A DNA stretch of 38,248 bases from DASRZM01 sp035686365. Lineage in GTDB: Bacteria > Pseudomonadota > Gammaproteobacteria > Xanthomonadales > Xanthomonadaceae. This document shows, piece by piece, positions 17,149 through 24,484 of the stretch. The translations under genes and the position numbers were made by a program. Every line of letters begins with the position of its first letter. The first letter of the stretch is position 1. The stretch covers positions 1 to 38,248 of the forward strand of contig DASRZM010000084.1 of the NCBI GenBank assembly GCA_035686365.1, read 5' to 3'. The notes below the pieces were generated by a model. That model did no database searches. It was given only the letters and a program-made list of their open reading frames with translations, and was not told where the DNA came from.

Positions 17149-17598
17149 ATGGCAGAACCTGTCAGTACGCCCATGCCTGCATCCGCACGCCATCGACGAC
17201 AGCACGGCTTCACCCTGATCGAGGTGGTCGCCGCGTTCTCGATCCTGGCGCTCGGCCTGGGGCTGGCGATGCGCATCGCCACCGGCGCCATGGCGCAGGC
17301 CTCGCGCGGCGCCGCCTACACCCAGGCCGCACTCAATGCCAAGTCGGTGCTCGACATCGCCGGCGTCGGCGAGCGGCTGGAGGAGGGTACGGTGTCGGGC
17401 GAGTTCGAGGACGGCTCGCGCTGGGAACTGGACATCTCGCAATGGGAGCCGGAGGATGCGGCCCCGCCGCCACTGGAGGCGCTGGCTCCGGTGGCGCTGT
17501 ACCGCCTGCATCTGACCGTCTGGTTTCGCCACGGAGGCCAGGAGCGCCCGGCGCGCTTCACCACGCTGCGCGCACTGACGCCGGAACTGGGCCGATGA
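17149..17598 (+). CDS. gspI: Minor pseudopilin GspI
   Basis: GspI forms the pseudopilus tip complex with GspJ and GspK. The 149-residue product carries an N-terminal leader ending HG and mature start FTLIEVVAAFSILALGLGLA. The remaining domain is short and beta-rich, as in GspI. A GTG at 17137 overlapping the gspH stop (GTGA) is an alternative start that adds four residues and would couple translation; an ATG at 17173 is another. Its stop overlaps the gspJ ATG as ATGA. Confidence 0.9.
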   Translation: MAEPVSTPMPASARHRRQHGFTLIEVVAAFSILALGLGLAMRIATGAMAQASRGAAYTQAALNAKSVLDIAGVGERLEEGTVSGEFEDGSRWELDISQWEPEDAAPPPLEALAPVALYRLHLTVWFRHGGQERPARFTTLRALTPELGR

Positions 17599-18287
17599 TC
17601 CTCGCCGGTGCTGCGCGCGGGTTCACGCTGCTGGAGATGCTGCTGGCCACGGGACTGCTGGCACTGGCGCTGGTGCTCGCCTATGGCGCCCTGCGCACGG
17701 CCGCGGCCGGAGCGCGCAGCGGCGAGGCGCTGATCGAGGCCACCGACGAGGTGCGGCTGGTGCAGGAGTTCCTGCGCCGGCAGCTTTCACACGCGATGCC
17801 GCTGGTCTACGAAACGCTCGAGGACAGCGGCCAGATCAAGCGCTTCGAGGGAGACGATCGCACGTTGCGGTTCGTGGCGCCGATGCCCGGCTACCTCTCG
17901 CGCGGCGGTCCGCACGTGCAGTGGCTGGAACTGGTCGACGGCCGCGACGGACTGGAACTGCACTTCGACCACGCCCAGCTCAACGGCTTCGACCCGCAGC
18001 AGCCCAAGTCCGAAGACGCGCGCGAACCGGTGCGGCTGATGGAGGGCATCTCCGAGGCCCGCTTCGAGTACCGCAGCTTCGACGACACCGGCCAGCTGGA
18101 GGACTGGACCGATGCCTGGGAGACGCCCGACGCGATGCCGCTGATGGTGCGCCTGTCGCTGCGCTTCGACGATGGCGACCGCCGCCGCTGGTCGTTGCTG
18201 GAGATCCCGCTGCGCACGGCCGGCACGACCTCGGCGCCCTCGCGCGCCCGGCGCCTGCAACCGCTGCGGCCGGAAGAACGGCAATGA
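17595..18287 (+). CDS. gspJ: Minor pseudopilin GspJ
   Basis: GspJ is a larger minor pseudopilin of the tip complex. The 230-residue product begins MILAGAARG and is cut before FTLLEMLLATGLLALAL, with Glu at +5. The globular region includes RLVQEFLRRQLSHAMPLV and the late stretch PLMVRLSLRFDDGDRRRWSL, characteristic of the GspJ fold. The ATG overlaps the gspI stop by four bases and its own stop overlaps the gspK ATG in the same way, so the I-J-K genes are coupled. Confidence 0.93.
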   Translation: MILAGAARGFTLLEMLLATGLLALALVLAYGALRTAAAGARSGEALIEATDEVRLVQEFLRRQLSHAMPLVYETLEDSGQIKRFEGDDRTLRFVAPMPGYLSRGGPHVQWLELVDGRDGLELHFDHAQLNGFDPQQPKSEDAREPVRLMEGISEARFEYRSFDDTGQLEDWTDAWETPDAMPLMVRLSLRFDDGDRRRWSLLEIPLRTAGTTSAPSRARRLQPLRPEERQ

Positions 18288-19177
18288 GGCGCGTGCGCCA
18301 GCAGGGCGTAGCGTTCCTGATCGTGCTGTGGGTGCTGGCGCTTCTGGCCATCGTGCTCGGCGCCTTCGCGTTGCAGGCACGCACCGAGAACCTGCAGGCG
18401 CGGCACCTGTTCGACGGCACGCGGGCGCTGTACGCGGCAGAGGCCGGGCTCAACCGCGCCGTGGCCGAGCTGATGCAGCCGGATCCGACGCTGCGCTGGC
18501 TGCCCGACGGGCGCCTGTACCAGGTCGAGTTCGAGGGCGCGGGCCTGGAGATCCGGATCACCGACGAGAGCGGCAAGATCGACCTCAACGGGGCCGATCC
18601 GCAGACCCTGGATCTTTTTTTCCAGTCGCTGGGCGTGGATCCGCTCGAATCGGCGCGCATCGCCGATGCCATCGTCGACTGGCGCGATCCGGACGATCTG
18701 CTCTCGCCCAACGGTGCCGAGGATCCGGAGTACGAAGCGGCCGGCTTGCCCTACGGCGCCAAGGACGCCCTGTTCGACACCGTCTCGGAACTGCAGCAGG
18801 TGCTGGGGGTGGACTACGAGCTGTTCCGCCAGGCCGAGCCGGGCCTGACCGTGCTCACCGGCCATGGCCGTCCCAATCCGGCCTTCGCGCCGCTGGAGGC
18901 GCTGCGGGCCCTGCCGGGCATGACCGACGAGCTGGCGCGCCAGATCATCGAGCAGCGCCAGGCCTGGGATCCGACCACCGGCGGGCCGCCGCCGCTGCTG
19001 CCCGACGGCACCCCGCTCGTGGTGCAGGGCGGCACCGGCACGTATAGTATCGAGTCCCGCGCCACCCTCCAGAACGGCGCCTGGACGCGGCTTTACGCCA
19101 CGATCCGAATCGGTGGCGCCGGCGCCTCCGGTCTCGCCTACACCGTGCTCCGATGGGAGGACGGGGAACCGCTGTGA
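18284..19177 (+). CDS. gspK: Minor pseudopilin GspK
   Basis: GspK caps the pseudopilus tip. The 297-residue product starts MRRVRQQG and is probably cut before VAFLIVLWVLALLAIV. It lacks the usual Glu at mature position 5, as GspK proteins do. The domain includes AEAGLNRAVAELM, the family block DESGKIDLNGAD, and IVDWRDPDD followed by PEYEAAGLPYGAKD, which matches the GspK calcium/SAM-like region. It overlaps gspJ by four bases and gspL by four (GTGA). Confidence 0.94.
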   Translation: MRRVRQQGVAFLIVLWVLALLAIVLGAFALQARTENLQARHLFDGTRALYAAEAGLNRAVAELMQPDPTLRWLPDGRLYQVEFEGAGLEIRITDESGKIDLNGADPQTLDLFFQSLGVDPLESARIADAIVDWRDPDDLLSPNGAEDPEYEAAGLPYGAKDALFDTVSELQQVLGVDYELFRQAEPGLTVLTGHGRPNPAFAPLEALRALPGMTDELARQIIEQRQAWDPTTGGPPPLLPDGTPLVVQGGTGTYSIESRATLQNGAWTRLYATIRIGGAGASGLAYTVLRWEDGEPL

Positions 19178-20331
19178 CGCCCGAAACCCGCATGCCCGCA
19201 ACCCGCACGCTGCCCGACGCGCTCGCCGTCCCCCTGCACCGGCTCGCGCTGCGCTACCAGCACAGCCCGCTGCCGCGTTTCCTTGCCTGGTGGGGCGGGG
19301 AGCTGCGCTCGCTGCTGCCGCCGCGCTGGCGCTCCCTGCTCGAGGTCGAGGCCGCGCAGGTGCTGCTGGAGATCGATGGCGATGCGCTGTCGATCGCCCG
19401 CGCCGATCGCGATGCGCTGATCGAGCTCGCACGCCTGCCGCTGGCCGATCCCGCAGCGCTTGCAGCGGCCGCCGATGCCGCGCTGGATCAACAGCCGGCG
19501 ACCCTGCGCCGCATCCTGATCCTGCCGCCGGCGCGGGTACTGAGGCGCTCGCTGACGCTGCCGGCTGCTGCGCTGGAGAACCTGCGCCAGGTCGTGGCCT
19601 TCGAACTGGACCGGCAGACGCCGTTCAAGCCCGAGCAGGTCCACTACGACGCCCGCGTGGCCCGGCGCGACGCCGCCGACAGGCAGGTCGAGGTCGAGCT
19701 GGCGCTGGTGCCACGCAGCCTGATCGAAAGCCAGCTGGAGCGGCTGGGCGCGCTCGGGGGGACGCTCGATGCGGTCGATACCCGCGGCGCCGACGGCCGC
19801 CGGCTGGGCTTCAACCTGTTGCCGCCCGAACAGCGTGCGCACCGCGCCAATGCCCGTGTTTGGCTCAATCTCGCGCTCGGCCTGGGCGCATTGCTGCTGC
19901 TGGCCGTTGCCGCCGTCCACACGGTCGAGAACCGCCGCGCCGCGGTGGCCGAGCTCGAGGCCGAGGTCGAGCACCAGCGGTCCGAGGCGCGCGCGGTCAA
20001 CCAGTTGCGCGAGGCGCTGGCCGATGCGGTCGAGGGCGCCAATTTCCTGGCCGTGCGCCGCGCAGCGCAGCCATTGATGATCGGACTGCTCGAGGAGCTC
20101 ACCACGCGCCTGCCCGACGACACCTACCTGGAGCGCCTGAGCTACAGCGACGGCCAGCTCACCGTCACCGGCCAGAGCAGCGAGCCGGCGCGGCTGCTGG
20201 GCAGCCTGCAGGATTCGGCGCACATCCGCAGCCCGGCGCTCTCGGGCAGCATCCAGCCCGACCCGCGCACCGGAAAGGACCGCTTCACGATCACGGCCGG
20301 CTACGAGCCGCGCGCCGCGGAGGCGCCCTGA
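19174..20331 (+). CDS. gspL: Type II secretion system protein GspL (PilM/PilN-like)
   Basis: GspL is the bitopic inner-membrane protein that links the GspE ATPase to GspM. The 385-residue product from the GTG at 19174 has a cytoplasmic actin-like region (about 1-220, with LRQVVAFELDRQTPFKPEQVHYD). One membrane helix (LNLALGLGALLLLAVAAVHT) lies near residue 235. A coiled coil and a PilN-like periplasmic ferredoxin-fold segment ending in LTVTGQSSEPARLLGSLQ follow. The start is set by the GTGA overlap with gspK and a GGGGA site; an ATG at 19192 is possible. It overlaps gspM by one base (TGATG). Confidence 0.91.
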   Translation: MTPETRMPATRTLPDALAVPLHRLALRYQHSPLPRFLAWWGGELRSLLPPRWRSLLEVEAAQVLLEIDGDALSIARADRDALIELARLPLADPAALAAAADAALDQQPATLRRILILPPARVLRRSLTLPAAALENLRQVVAFELDRQTPFKPEQVHYDARVARRDAADRQVEVELALVPRSLIESQLERLGALGGTLDAVDTRGADGRRLGFNLLPPEQRAHRANARVWLNLALGLGALLLLAVAAVHTVENRRAAVAELEAEVEHQRSEARAVNQLREALADAVEGANFLAVRRAAQPLMIGLLEELTTRLPDDTYLERLSYSDGQLTVTGQSSEPARLLGSLQDSAHIRSPALSGSIQPDPRTGKDRFTITAGYEPRAAEAP

Positions 20332-20945
20332 TGCGCGCTCTGCCGGAGGCGGCCCACGGCCGCGTGCTGGCGATCGTGCTGGCGCTGATCGTGCTGGTGC
20401 TGTTCTACCTGGTGTTCGTCCACTTCACGGTGGTGGCACCGCACCTGGAGCTGCGCGCCCGGCTGCTGGAGCTGCGCGACCAGGAACTGCGGCTGCGTTC
20501 GGCCGCGGCGCAGCGACCGCTGATCGAATCGCGGCTGGCCCAGGTGCGCGGATTCGAGGCCGACAATCCCGGGTTCCTGACGGCCGAGAGCTTCGACCTG
20601 GCCACGGCCGGGCTGATCCAGCGCCTGCAATCCGACGTGGAGGCCCTGGAAGCGCCCGACGGCCGCTGCCAGGTGGTCAACACCCAGCCGTTCCGTCCGC
20701 GCGAGAGCGAGCGGTTCGAGCGCGTGGTGATCAAGGTGCGCATGCGCTGCGAGATCGAGGAATTCGCCCGCGTGCTGCACGCGCTGGAGGGCGGCAGCCC
20801 GCTGCTGTTCGTGGACAACTTCAGTGTCGTGGCGCGAAGGCCCACCTACACGCCACGCAACCGGCCTGCGCAGGCCGGCTACCTGGACTTGAGCTTCGAC
20901 CTGTACGGCTACCTGCGCCAGCGGGGAGGCGACCGTGGCCGGTAG
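20331..20945 (+). CDS. gspM: Type II secretion system protein GspM
   Basis: GspM partners GspL in the inner-membrane platform. The 204-residue product has a short cytoplasmic N-terminus, one membrane helix (VLAIVLALIVLVLFYLVFVHF, about 12-32), a helical segment ELRARLLELRDQELRLRS, and a periplasmic ferredoxin-like domain. The pattern matches the PilO/GspM type II subtype 'b' more than the Klebsiella type. Two cysteines (CQVV and RCEIEE) could form a periplasmic disulfide. It overlaps gspN by 11 bases. Confidence 0.88.
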   Translation: MRALPEAAHGRVLAIVLALIVLVLFYLVFVHFTVVAPHLELRARLLELRDQELRLRSAAAQRPLIESRLAQVRGFEADNPGFLTAESFDLATAGLIQRLQSDVEALEAPDGRCQVVNTQPFRPRESERFERVVIKVRMRCEIEEFARVLHALEGGSPLLFVDNFSVVARRPTYTPRNRPAQAGYLDLSFDLYGYLRQRGGDRGR

Positions 20946-21648
20946 CGGCGCGCGCATGTTGACGCTGGCCCTGGTCACACTCGCAGGCTGGGCCGCGGCG
21001 GTTGCGCTGGTGGCGCTGGCCGGGCTGGGCGGGCGCTACGCGCTGCATCCGGTCGACGCCAGCCTGGGCGACCCGCTTCCGGCGGCGACGCTGGCGCGGG
21101 TGGAGTCGCGGATCGAGCCGTTCGAGGCCTACGCCGAAGTCACCCGGCGACCGCTGTTCAACAGCGACCGCCGGCCCCTGCCCATCGATGCCGCGACCGA
21201 TGCCGCCCCCGAAGCCGAGCCCGCGCAGCCGCTGGACCTGACCCTGACCAGCGTCGTGCTGACCCGGGATGTGTCCATCGCCATCGTTTCGGACAACCGG
21301 ACCAGGCAGACCCAGTCGGTGCGGATGGGCGCGAGCCTGGAGGGCGACCAGGCCGGTTGGCGGCTGGTGAAACTCGAGCCGCGCCTGGCGGTCTTCGAAG
21401 GTCCGACCGGTCGCAGCGAGGTCGAACTGCGCGTATTCGACGGCAGTGGCGCGGCCGCGCCCACACCGTTGGCGGCCACACCCGGCGAACGCCAGCCACA
21501 GCCCGAGGCCGCCGACGGCGAGCCCCAGGAGGAAGCCGAAGAGCCGATGTCCCCGGAGTCCCGGGCCGAGATGATCCGGCGCAGGATCGAGGAACGCCGC
21601 CGGCAGATGCGCGAGGAAGCCGCCCGCGCCCAGCGCGAGGACGGCTGA
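20935..21648 (+). CDS. gspN: Type II secretion protein GspN/XpsN, a GspC equivalent
   Basis: In xps-type operons the N protein takes the place of GspC, linking the inner-membrane platform to the secretin. The 237-residue product from the GTG at 20935 has one N-terminal membrane helix (about 8-32). It then has the GspC homology-region motif VTRRPLFNSDRRPLP (about 68-82) and a small beta domain to about residue 165. A low-complexity Pro/Glu linker and a highly charged Arg/Glu helix (MSPESRAEMIRRRIEERR onward) end it. No PDZ or coiled-coil GspC ending is seen. The position between gspM and gspD fits the Xanthomonas order. Confidence 0.87.
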   Translation: MAGSGARMLTLALVTLAGWAAAVALVALAGLGGRYALHPVDASLGDPLPAATLARVESRIEPFEAYAEVTRRPLFNSDRRPLPIDAATDAAPEAEPAQPLDLTLTSVVLTRDVSIAIVSDNRTRQTQSVRMGASLEGDQAGWRLVKLEPRLAVFEGPTGRSEVELRVFDGSGAAAPTPLAATPGERQPQPEAADGEPQEEAEEPMSPESRAEMIRRRIEERRRQMREEAARAQREDG

Positions 21649-21660
21649 ACCGGCATGATC

Positions 21661-21665
21661 AGGAG
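21661..21665 (+). promoter_or_regulatory. Ribosome binding site that decides the gspD start
   Basis: AGGAG directly abuts an ATG at 21666, which is too close for normal initiation, but stands nine bases before an in-frame GTG at 21675. The spacing favours the GTG as the gspD start. Confidence 0.55.
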
Positions 21666-21674
21666 ATGAGCACC

Positions 21675-23891
21675 GTGACACCACGCCCCCTGCACCCTTT
21701 CGTCGCGACTGCGCTGCTGGTCGCCCTGGCCGGCTGTACGCCGCGCGCGGCACTGCGGCCGGAACCGCCGCCGCCGCCGCCGCCGGTCTCCGAGGTCCGG
21801 ATCATGGTTCCCGAGGACGCCGGCACAGCGCCGGGACCGGACACCCTGACCGCCGGCCAACGCCAGATCGAGATGGGCACCGGCCGCTTCATCAACGAGG
21901 AGGCCGCGCGCCGTCTGGCCGACGGGGACGGGCCGGCCGGCGAGGTGACCTTCAACTTCGAGGGCGAGTCGCTGCATGCGGTGGTCAAGGCGATCCTCGG
22001 CGACTTCCTGCAGCAGAACTACGTGATCGCCCCGGGCGTGCAGGGCAGCGTCACCTTCGCCACTGCCAGGCCGCTGCGCGGAGACCAGGCGCTGTCGGTG
22101 CTCGAGATGCTGCTGCGCTGGAACAATGCCACGCTGGTGTGGGAGGACGGCCGCTACACCGTGCTGCCGGTGCAGCAGGCGATCCCGGGTAACCTGACGC
22201 CGCGCCTGGGCCCGGCCGGCAACGCCCGGGGCTTCGAGGTGCGCGCGGTGCCGCTGCGCTACATCTCGGCCACCGAGATGGAGAAGCTGCTCAAGCCCTA
22301 TGCGCGGCCCGAGGCCGTGATCAGCGTGGACAACGCCCGCAACATGATCGTGCTGGCCGGCACCCGTTCGGAGCTGGAGAACTACCTGCAGACCGTGGCC
22401 GTTTTCGACGTGGACTGGCTCAAGGGCATGTCGGTCGGGATCTTCCCGCTGCAGCAGGCCGAGGTGGGCAAGGTGGTGCCGCAGCTCGAGAGCGTGTTCG
22501 GCCCCGGCGCCGATACCCCGATGGCGGGGATGTTCCGGTTCCTGCCGCTGGAGGGGATCAACGCGGTGCTGGTGATCACCTCGCAGCCGGCGTACCTGGC
22601 GCGGGCCGAGGAGTGGCTCGAGCGCCTGGACCTGGGCGGCGGCGAGGCCGGGGTGCGGCTGTACGTGTACGACGTCAAGAACGTCAAGGCCGCCGACCTG
22701 GCCGCCACGCTGAGCGATGTGTTCGGTACCGGTGGCGGCGGCGTGACGCGGCCGCAGGCCGATGTCATCGCGCCGGGCCTGGAGTCGGTGGAGATCCGCT
22801 CGCTCGGACGCGGCGGCCGGCCGACCCCGCCGGAGCAGCCGCCCGACAGTGCCAAGGCGGCGCAGGCCGGCCGTCGGGCGGCAGGACAGGGGTCTGCGGA
22901 CGCACCGTCCACGGATGCCGGCCCGGTGGTCGACGCCGCGGGCGGCATCGTGCTGGGTGCCACCGAAGAGGTGCGGGTCTCGGCGGTGGAGGAGAGCAAT
23001 GCGCTGCTGGTGCGCTCCACGGCCGCGCAGTGGGAGTCGATCCGGCGCGTGATCGAGCGCCTGGACACGATCCCGCTGCAGGTGCAGATCGAGGCCCAGA
23101 TCCTGCAGGTGAACCTCAACGACTCGCTGCAGTACGGCGTGCAGTGGTTCTTCGAGAACGCCGTGCCCGGGAGCCTGATCGACCTGACCCGGAACCGCAA
23201 TGGCTGGACCGATTTTTCCGGAACGATCAACGGCGGACTGGAGTGGACGTTCATCGGGCCCAACATGGCCGCCGTGATCTCGGCGCTCGACAGCGTGTCC
23301 GATGTCAAGGTGCTCTCGGCGCCCTCGCTGGTGGTCCTGAACAACAAGTCCGCCTCGATCAACGTGGGCACCCAGATCCCGGTGGTCTCGAGCTTCCTGA
23401 ACCCGATCGGGACCGACCCGGGCACCGGCACGGGCAACTTCGGTACCAGCTACGTGCAGTTCCGCGAGACCGGCATCACGCTGGACGTCACCCCGCGGGT
23501 GAACCCGGGCGGGCTGGTCTTCATGGAAATCCAGCAGACCGACTCCACGCCCGGCGCGCCAGGCTCGGAAGTCGGCGGCAACCTGCCGGTGGACCAGCGC
23601 ACGATCACGACCGAGGTCGCCGTCCAGAGCGGCCAGACCGTCCTGCTGGGCGGACTGATCAAGCAGACCAACCGCAGCGGCAAGGGTGGCGTACCGTTCC
23701 TGTCGCGCATCCCGGTGCTCGGCGGCCTGTTCGGGTCGCAGAACCAGTCCAGCGAGCGCCAGGAGCTGCTGGTGGTCATCAAGCCCACGGTCATCCGCAA
23801 CAGTTCCGAGGCCCGGCGGATCACCGAGGAGTACCGCGACAGATTCCGTGGGCTGGCCCCATTGCGCGTGATCGACGAAACCTCGCGCTGA
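21675..23891 (+). CDS. gspD: Type II secretion secretin GspD (lipoprotein, XpsD type)
   Basis: GspD forms the outer-membrane channel of the type II system. From the GTG at 21675 the product is 738 residues; an ATG three codons earlier (21666) is the alternative. It has a lipoprotein signal ending LLVALAGC, as in XpsD, so it may reach the outer membrane without a GspS pilotin. A Pro-rich stretch follows, then the N0 domain (TFNFEGESLHAVVKAIL), N1-N3 repeats (VRAVPLRYISATEMEKLL, VFPLQ-type segments, ATEEVRVSAVEESNALLV) with a roughly 80-residue Gly/Pro/Ala insertion. The secretin domain includes GGLIKQTNRSGKGGVPFLS and IPVLGGLFGS. It ends the core operon. Confidence 0.95.
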   Translation: MTPRPLHPFVATALLVALAGCTPRAALRPEPPPPPPPVSEVRIMVPEDAGTAPGPDTLTAGQRQIEMGTGRFINEEAARRLADGDGPAGEVTFNFEGESLHAVVKAILGDFLQQNYVIAPGVQGSVTFATARPLRGDQALSVLEMLLRWNNATLVWEDGRYTVLPVQQAIPGNLTPRLGPAGNARGFEVRAVPLRYISATEMEKLLKPYARPEAVISVDNARNMIVLAGTRSELENYLQTVAVFDVDWLKGMSVGIFPLQQAEVGKVVPQLESVFGPGADTPMAGMFRFLPLEGINAVLVITSQPAYLARAEEWLERLDLGGGEAGVRLYVYDVKNVKAADLAATLSDVFGTGGGGVTRPQADVIAPGLESVEIRSLGRGGRPTPPEQPPDSAKAAQAGRRAAGQGSADAPSTDAGPVVDAAGGIVLGATEEVRVSAVEESNALLVRSTAAQWESIRRVIERLDTIPLQVQIEAQILQVNLNDSLQYGVQWFFENAVPGSLIDLTRNRNGWTDFSGTINGGLEWTFIGPNMAAVISALDSVSDVKVLSAPSLVVLNNKSASINVGTQIPVVSSFLNPIGTDPGTGTGNFGTSYVQFRETGITLDVTPRVNPGGLVFMEIQQTDSTPGAPGSEVGGNLPVDQRTITTEVAVQSGQTVLLGGLIKQTNRSGKGGVPFLSRIPVLGGLFGSQNQSSERQELLVVIKPTVIRNSSEARRITEEYRDRFRGLAPLRVIDETSR

Positions 23892-23928
23892 GCCCCGACC
23901 ACCCGTTTCAACACAGGAATCGACAAAC

Positions 23929-24345
23929 GTGAACAAGTCATTCAGCGCCTCCCGGGCCCTCCCGGTCCTGCTGCTCGCCACCCTGGCGGCCGGCTGCAGC
24001 CGCCAGGCCCCACCCGAGGAGCGGGCCGCCGAGCGCTGGGACCTGCTGGTCGCCGGCAAGGCCGACCAGGCCTGGGACTACCTGACCCCCGGCTACCGCC
24101 AGACCCGCCCGCGTGAGCTATATGCCGCCGAGATCGCCGTCCGGCCCGTGCGCTGGACCAGCGCCGAGGTGATGGGCGTGGAATGCCCCGAGCAGGACCG
24201 CTGCATGGTCAAGGTGAAGATCGACTACTCGCTGCGCTCGCAGGCCCGCGGGGTGGGCATGATCGAGAGCTACGTGGTGTCCGACGAGACCTGGATCCGC
24301 AGCGACCGGGGGTGGTTCCACCTGCCGCCTGAGGCCGCCAAGTGA
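23929..24345 (+). CDS. Small lipoprotein of unknown function after gspD
   Basis: I do not recognise a named family. The 138-residue product has a lipoprotein signal, MNKSFSASRALPVLLLATLAAGC, with the lipid-attached Cys at 23. Residues 30-138 form a compact mixed domain starting ERAAERWDLLVAGKADQAWDYLTPGYRQTRP, a pattern seen in NTF2-like or DUF4440-like folds, then two cysteines (VECPEQDRC) and a Trp-rich C-terminus. The start is a GTG at 23929 with ACAGGAA upstream. It is 37 bases from gspD and on the same strand, so probably co-transcribed. An accessory role in secretion or an unrelated envelope function is equally possible. Confidence 0.78.
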   Translation: MNKSFSASRALPVLLLATLAAGCSRQAPPEERAAERWDLLVAGKADQAWDYLTPGYRQTRPRELYAAEIAVRPVRWTSAEVMGVECPEQDRCMVKVKIDYSLRSQARGVGMIESYVVSDETWIRSDRGWFHLPPEAAK

Positions 24346-24349
24346 GGGA

Positions 24350-24378
24350 TTGCATTGGTATATGCCATGACGTACCCT
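24350..24378 (+). promoter_or_regulatory. Weak candidate sigma70 promoter before the exported protein gene
   Basis: TTGCAT (24350-24355), 17 bases, then TACCCT (24373-24378). The -35 is fair (four of six) and the -10 poor (three of six). It would start a transcript near 24385 with a leader of about 100 bases. It is offered because the gene needs its own promoter after a less AT-poor gap. Confidence 0.3.
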
Positions 24379-24392
24379 AGGCGCGCTGTTGC

Positions 24393-24446
24393 CTAACCTT
24401 GCCCACAAAAGGCGGGGTAAAACCGCATTACGGAGTGGGGTTAGCC
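24393..24446 (+). promoter_or_regulatory. Foldable 5' leader of the exported protein gene
   Basis: The bases allow two competing folds. In one, CCUUGCC (24397-24403) pairs with GGCGGGG (24411-24417) around a CACAAAA loop, with two G-U pairs. In the other, CTAACC (24393-24398) pairs with GGTTAG (24439-24444), enclosing a small CCG-CAUUA-CGG hairpin. The two share bases 24397-24398, so they are mutually exclusive. No known riboswitch consensus was recognised. It ends about 40 bases before the start codon. Confidence 0.35.
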
Positions 24447-24484
24447 GTTAGCAAAAGCCCTGTGGTTTGATTAGGAGTGTTCTG

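Noticed and set aside
21129..24059. A 976-codon minus-strand frame opposite gspN and gspD
   Set aside because: It is antisense to recognisable secretion proteins and has no motif or sensible start context of its own.
24385..24484. Cyclic-di-GMP or other known riboswitch
   Set aside because: The leader has foldable pairs but lacks the conserved core bases of the riboswitch classes I know. It is kept only as an unassigned leader.
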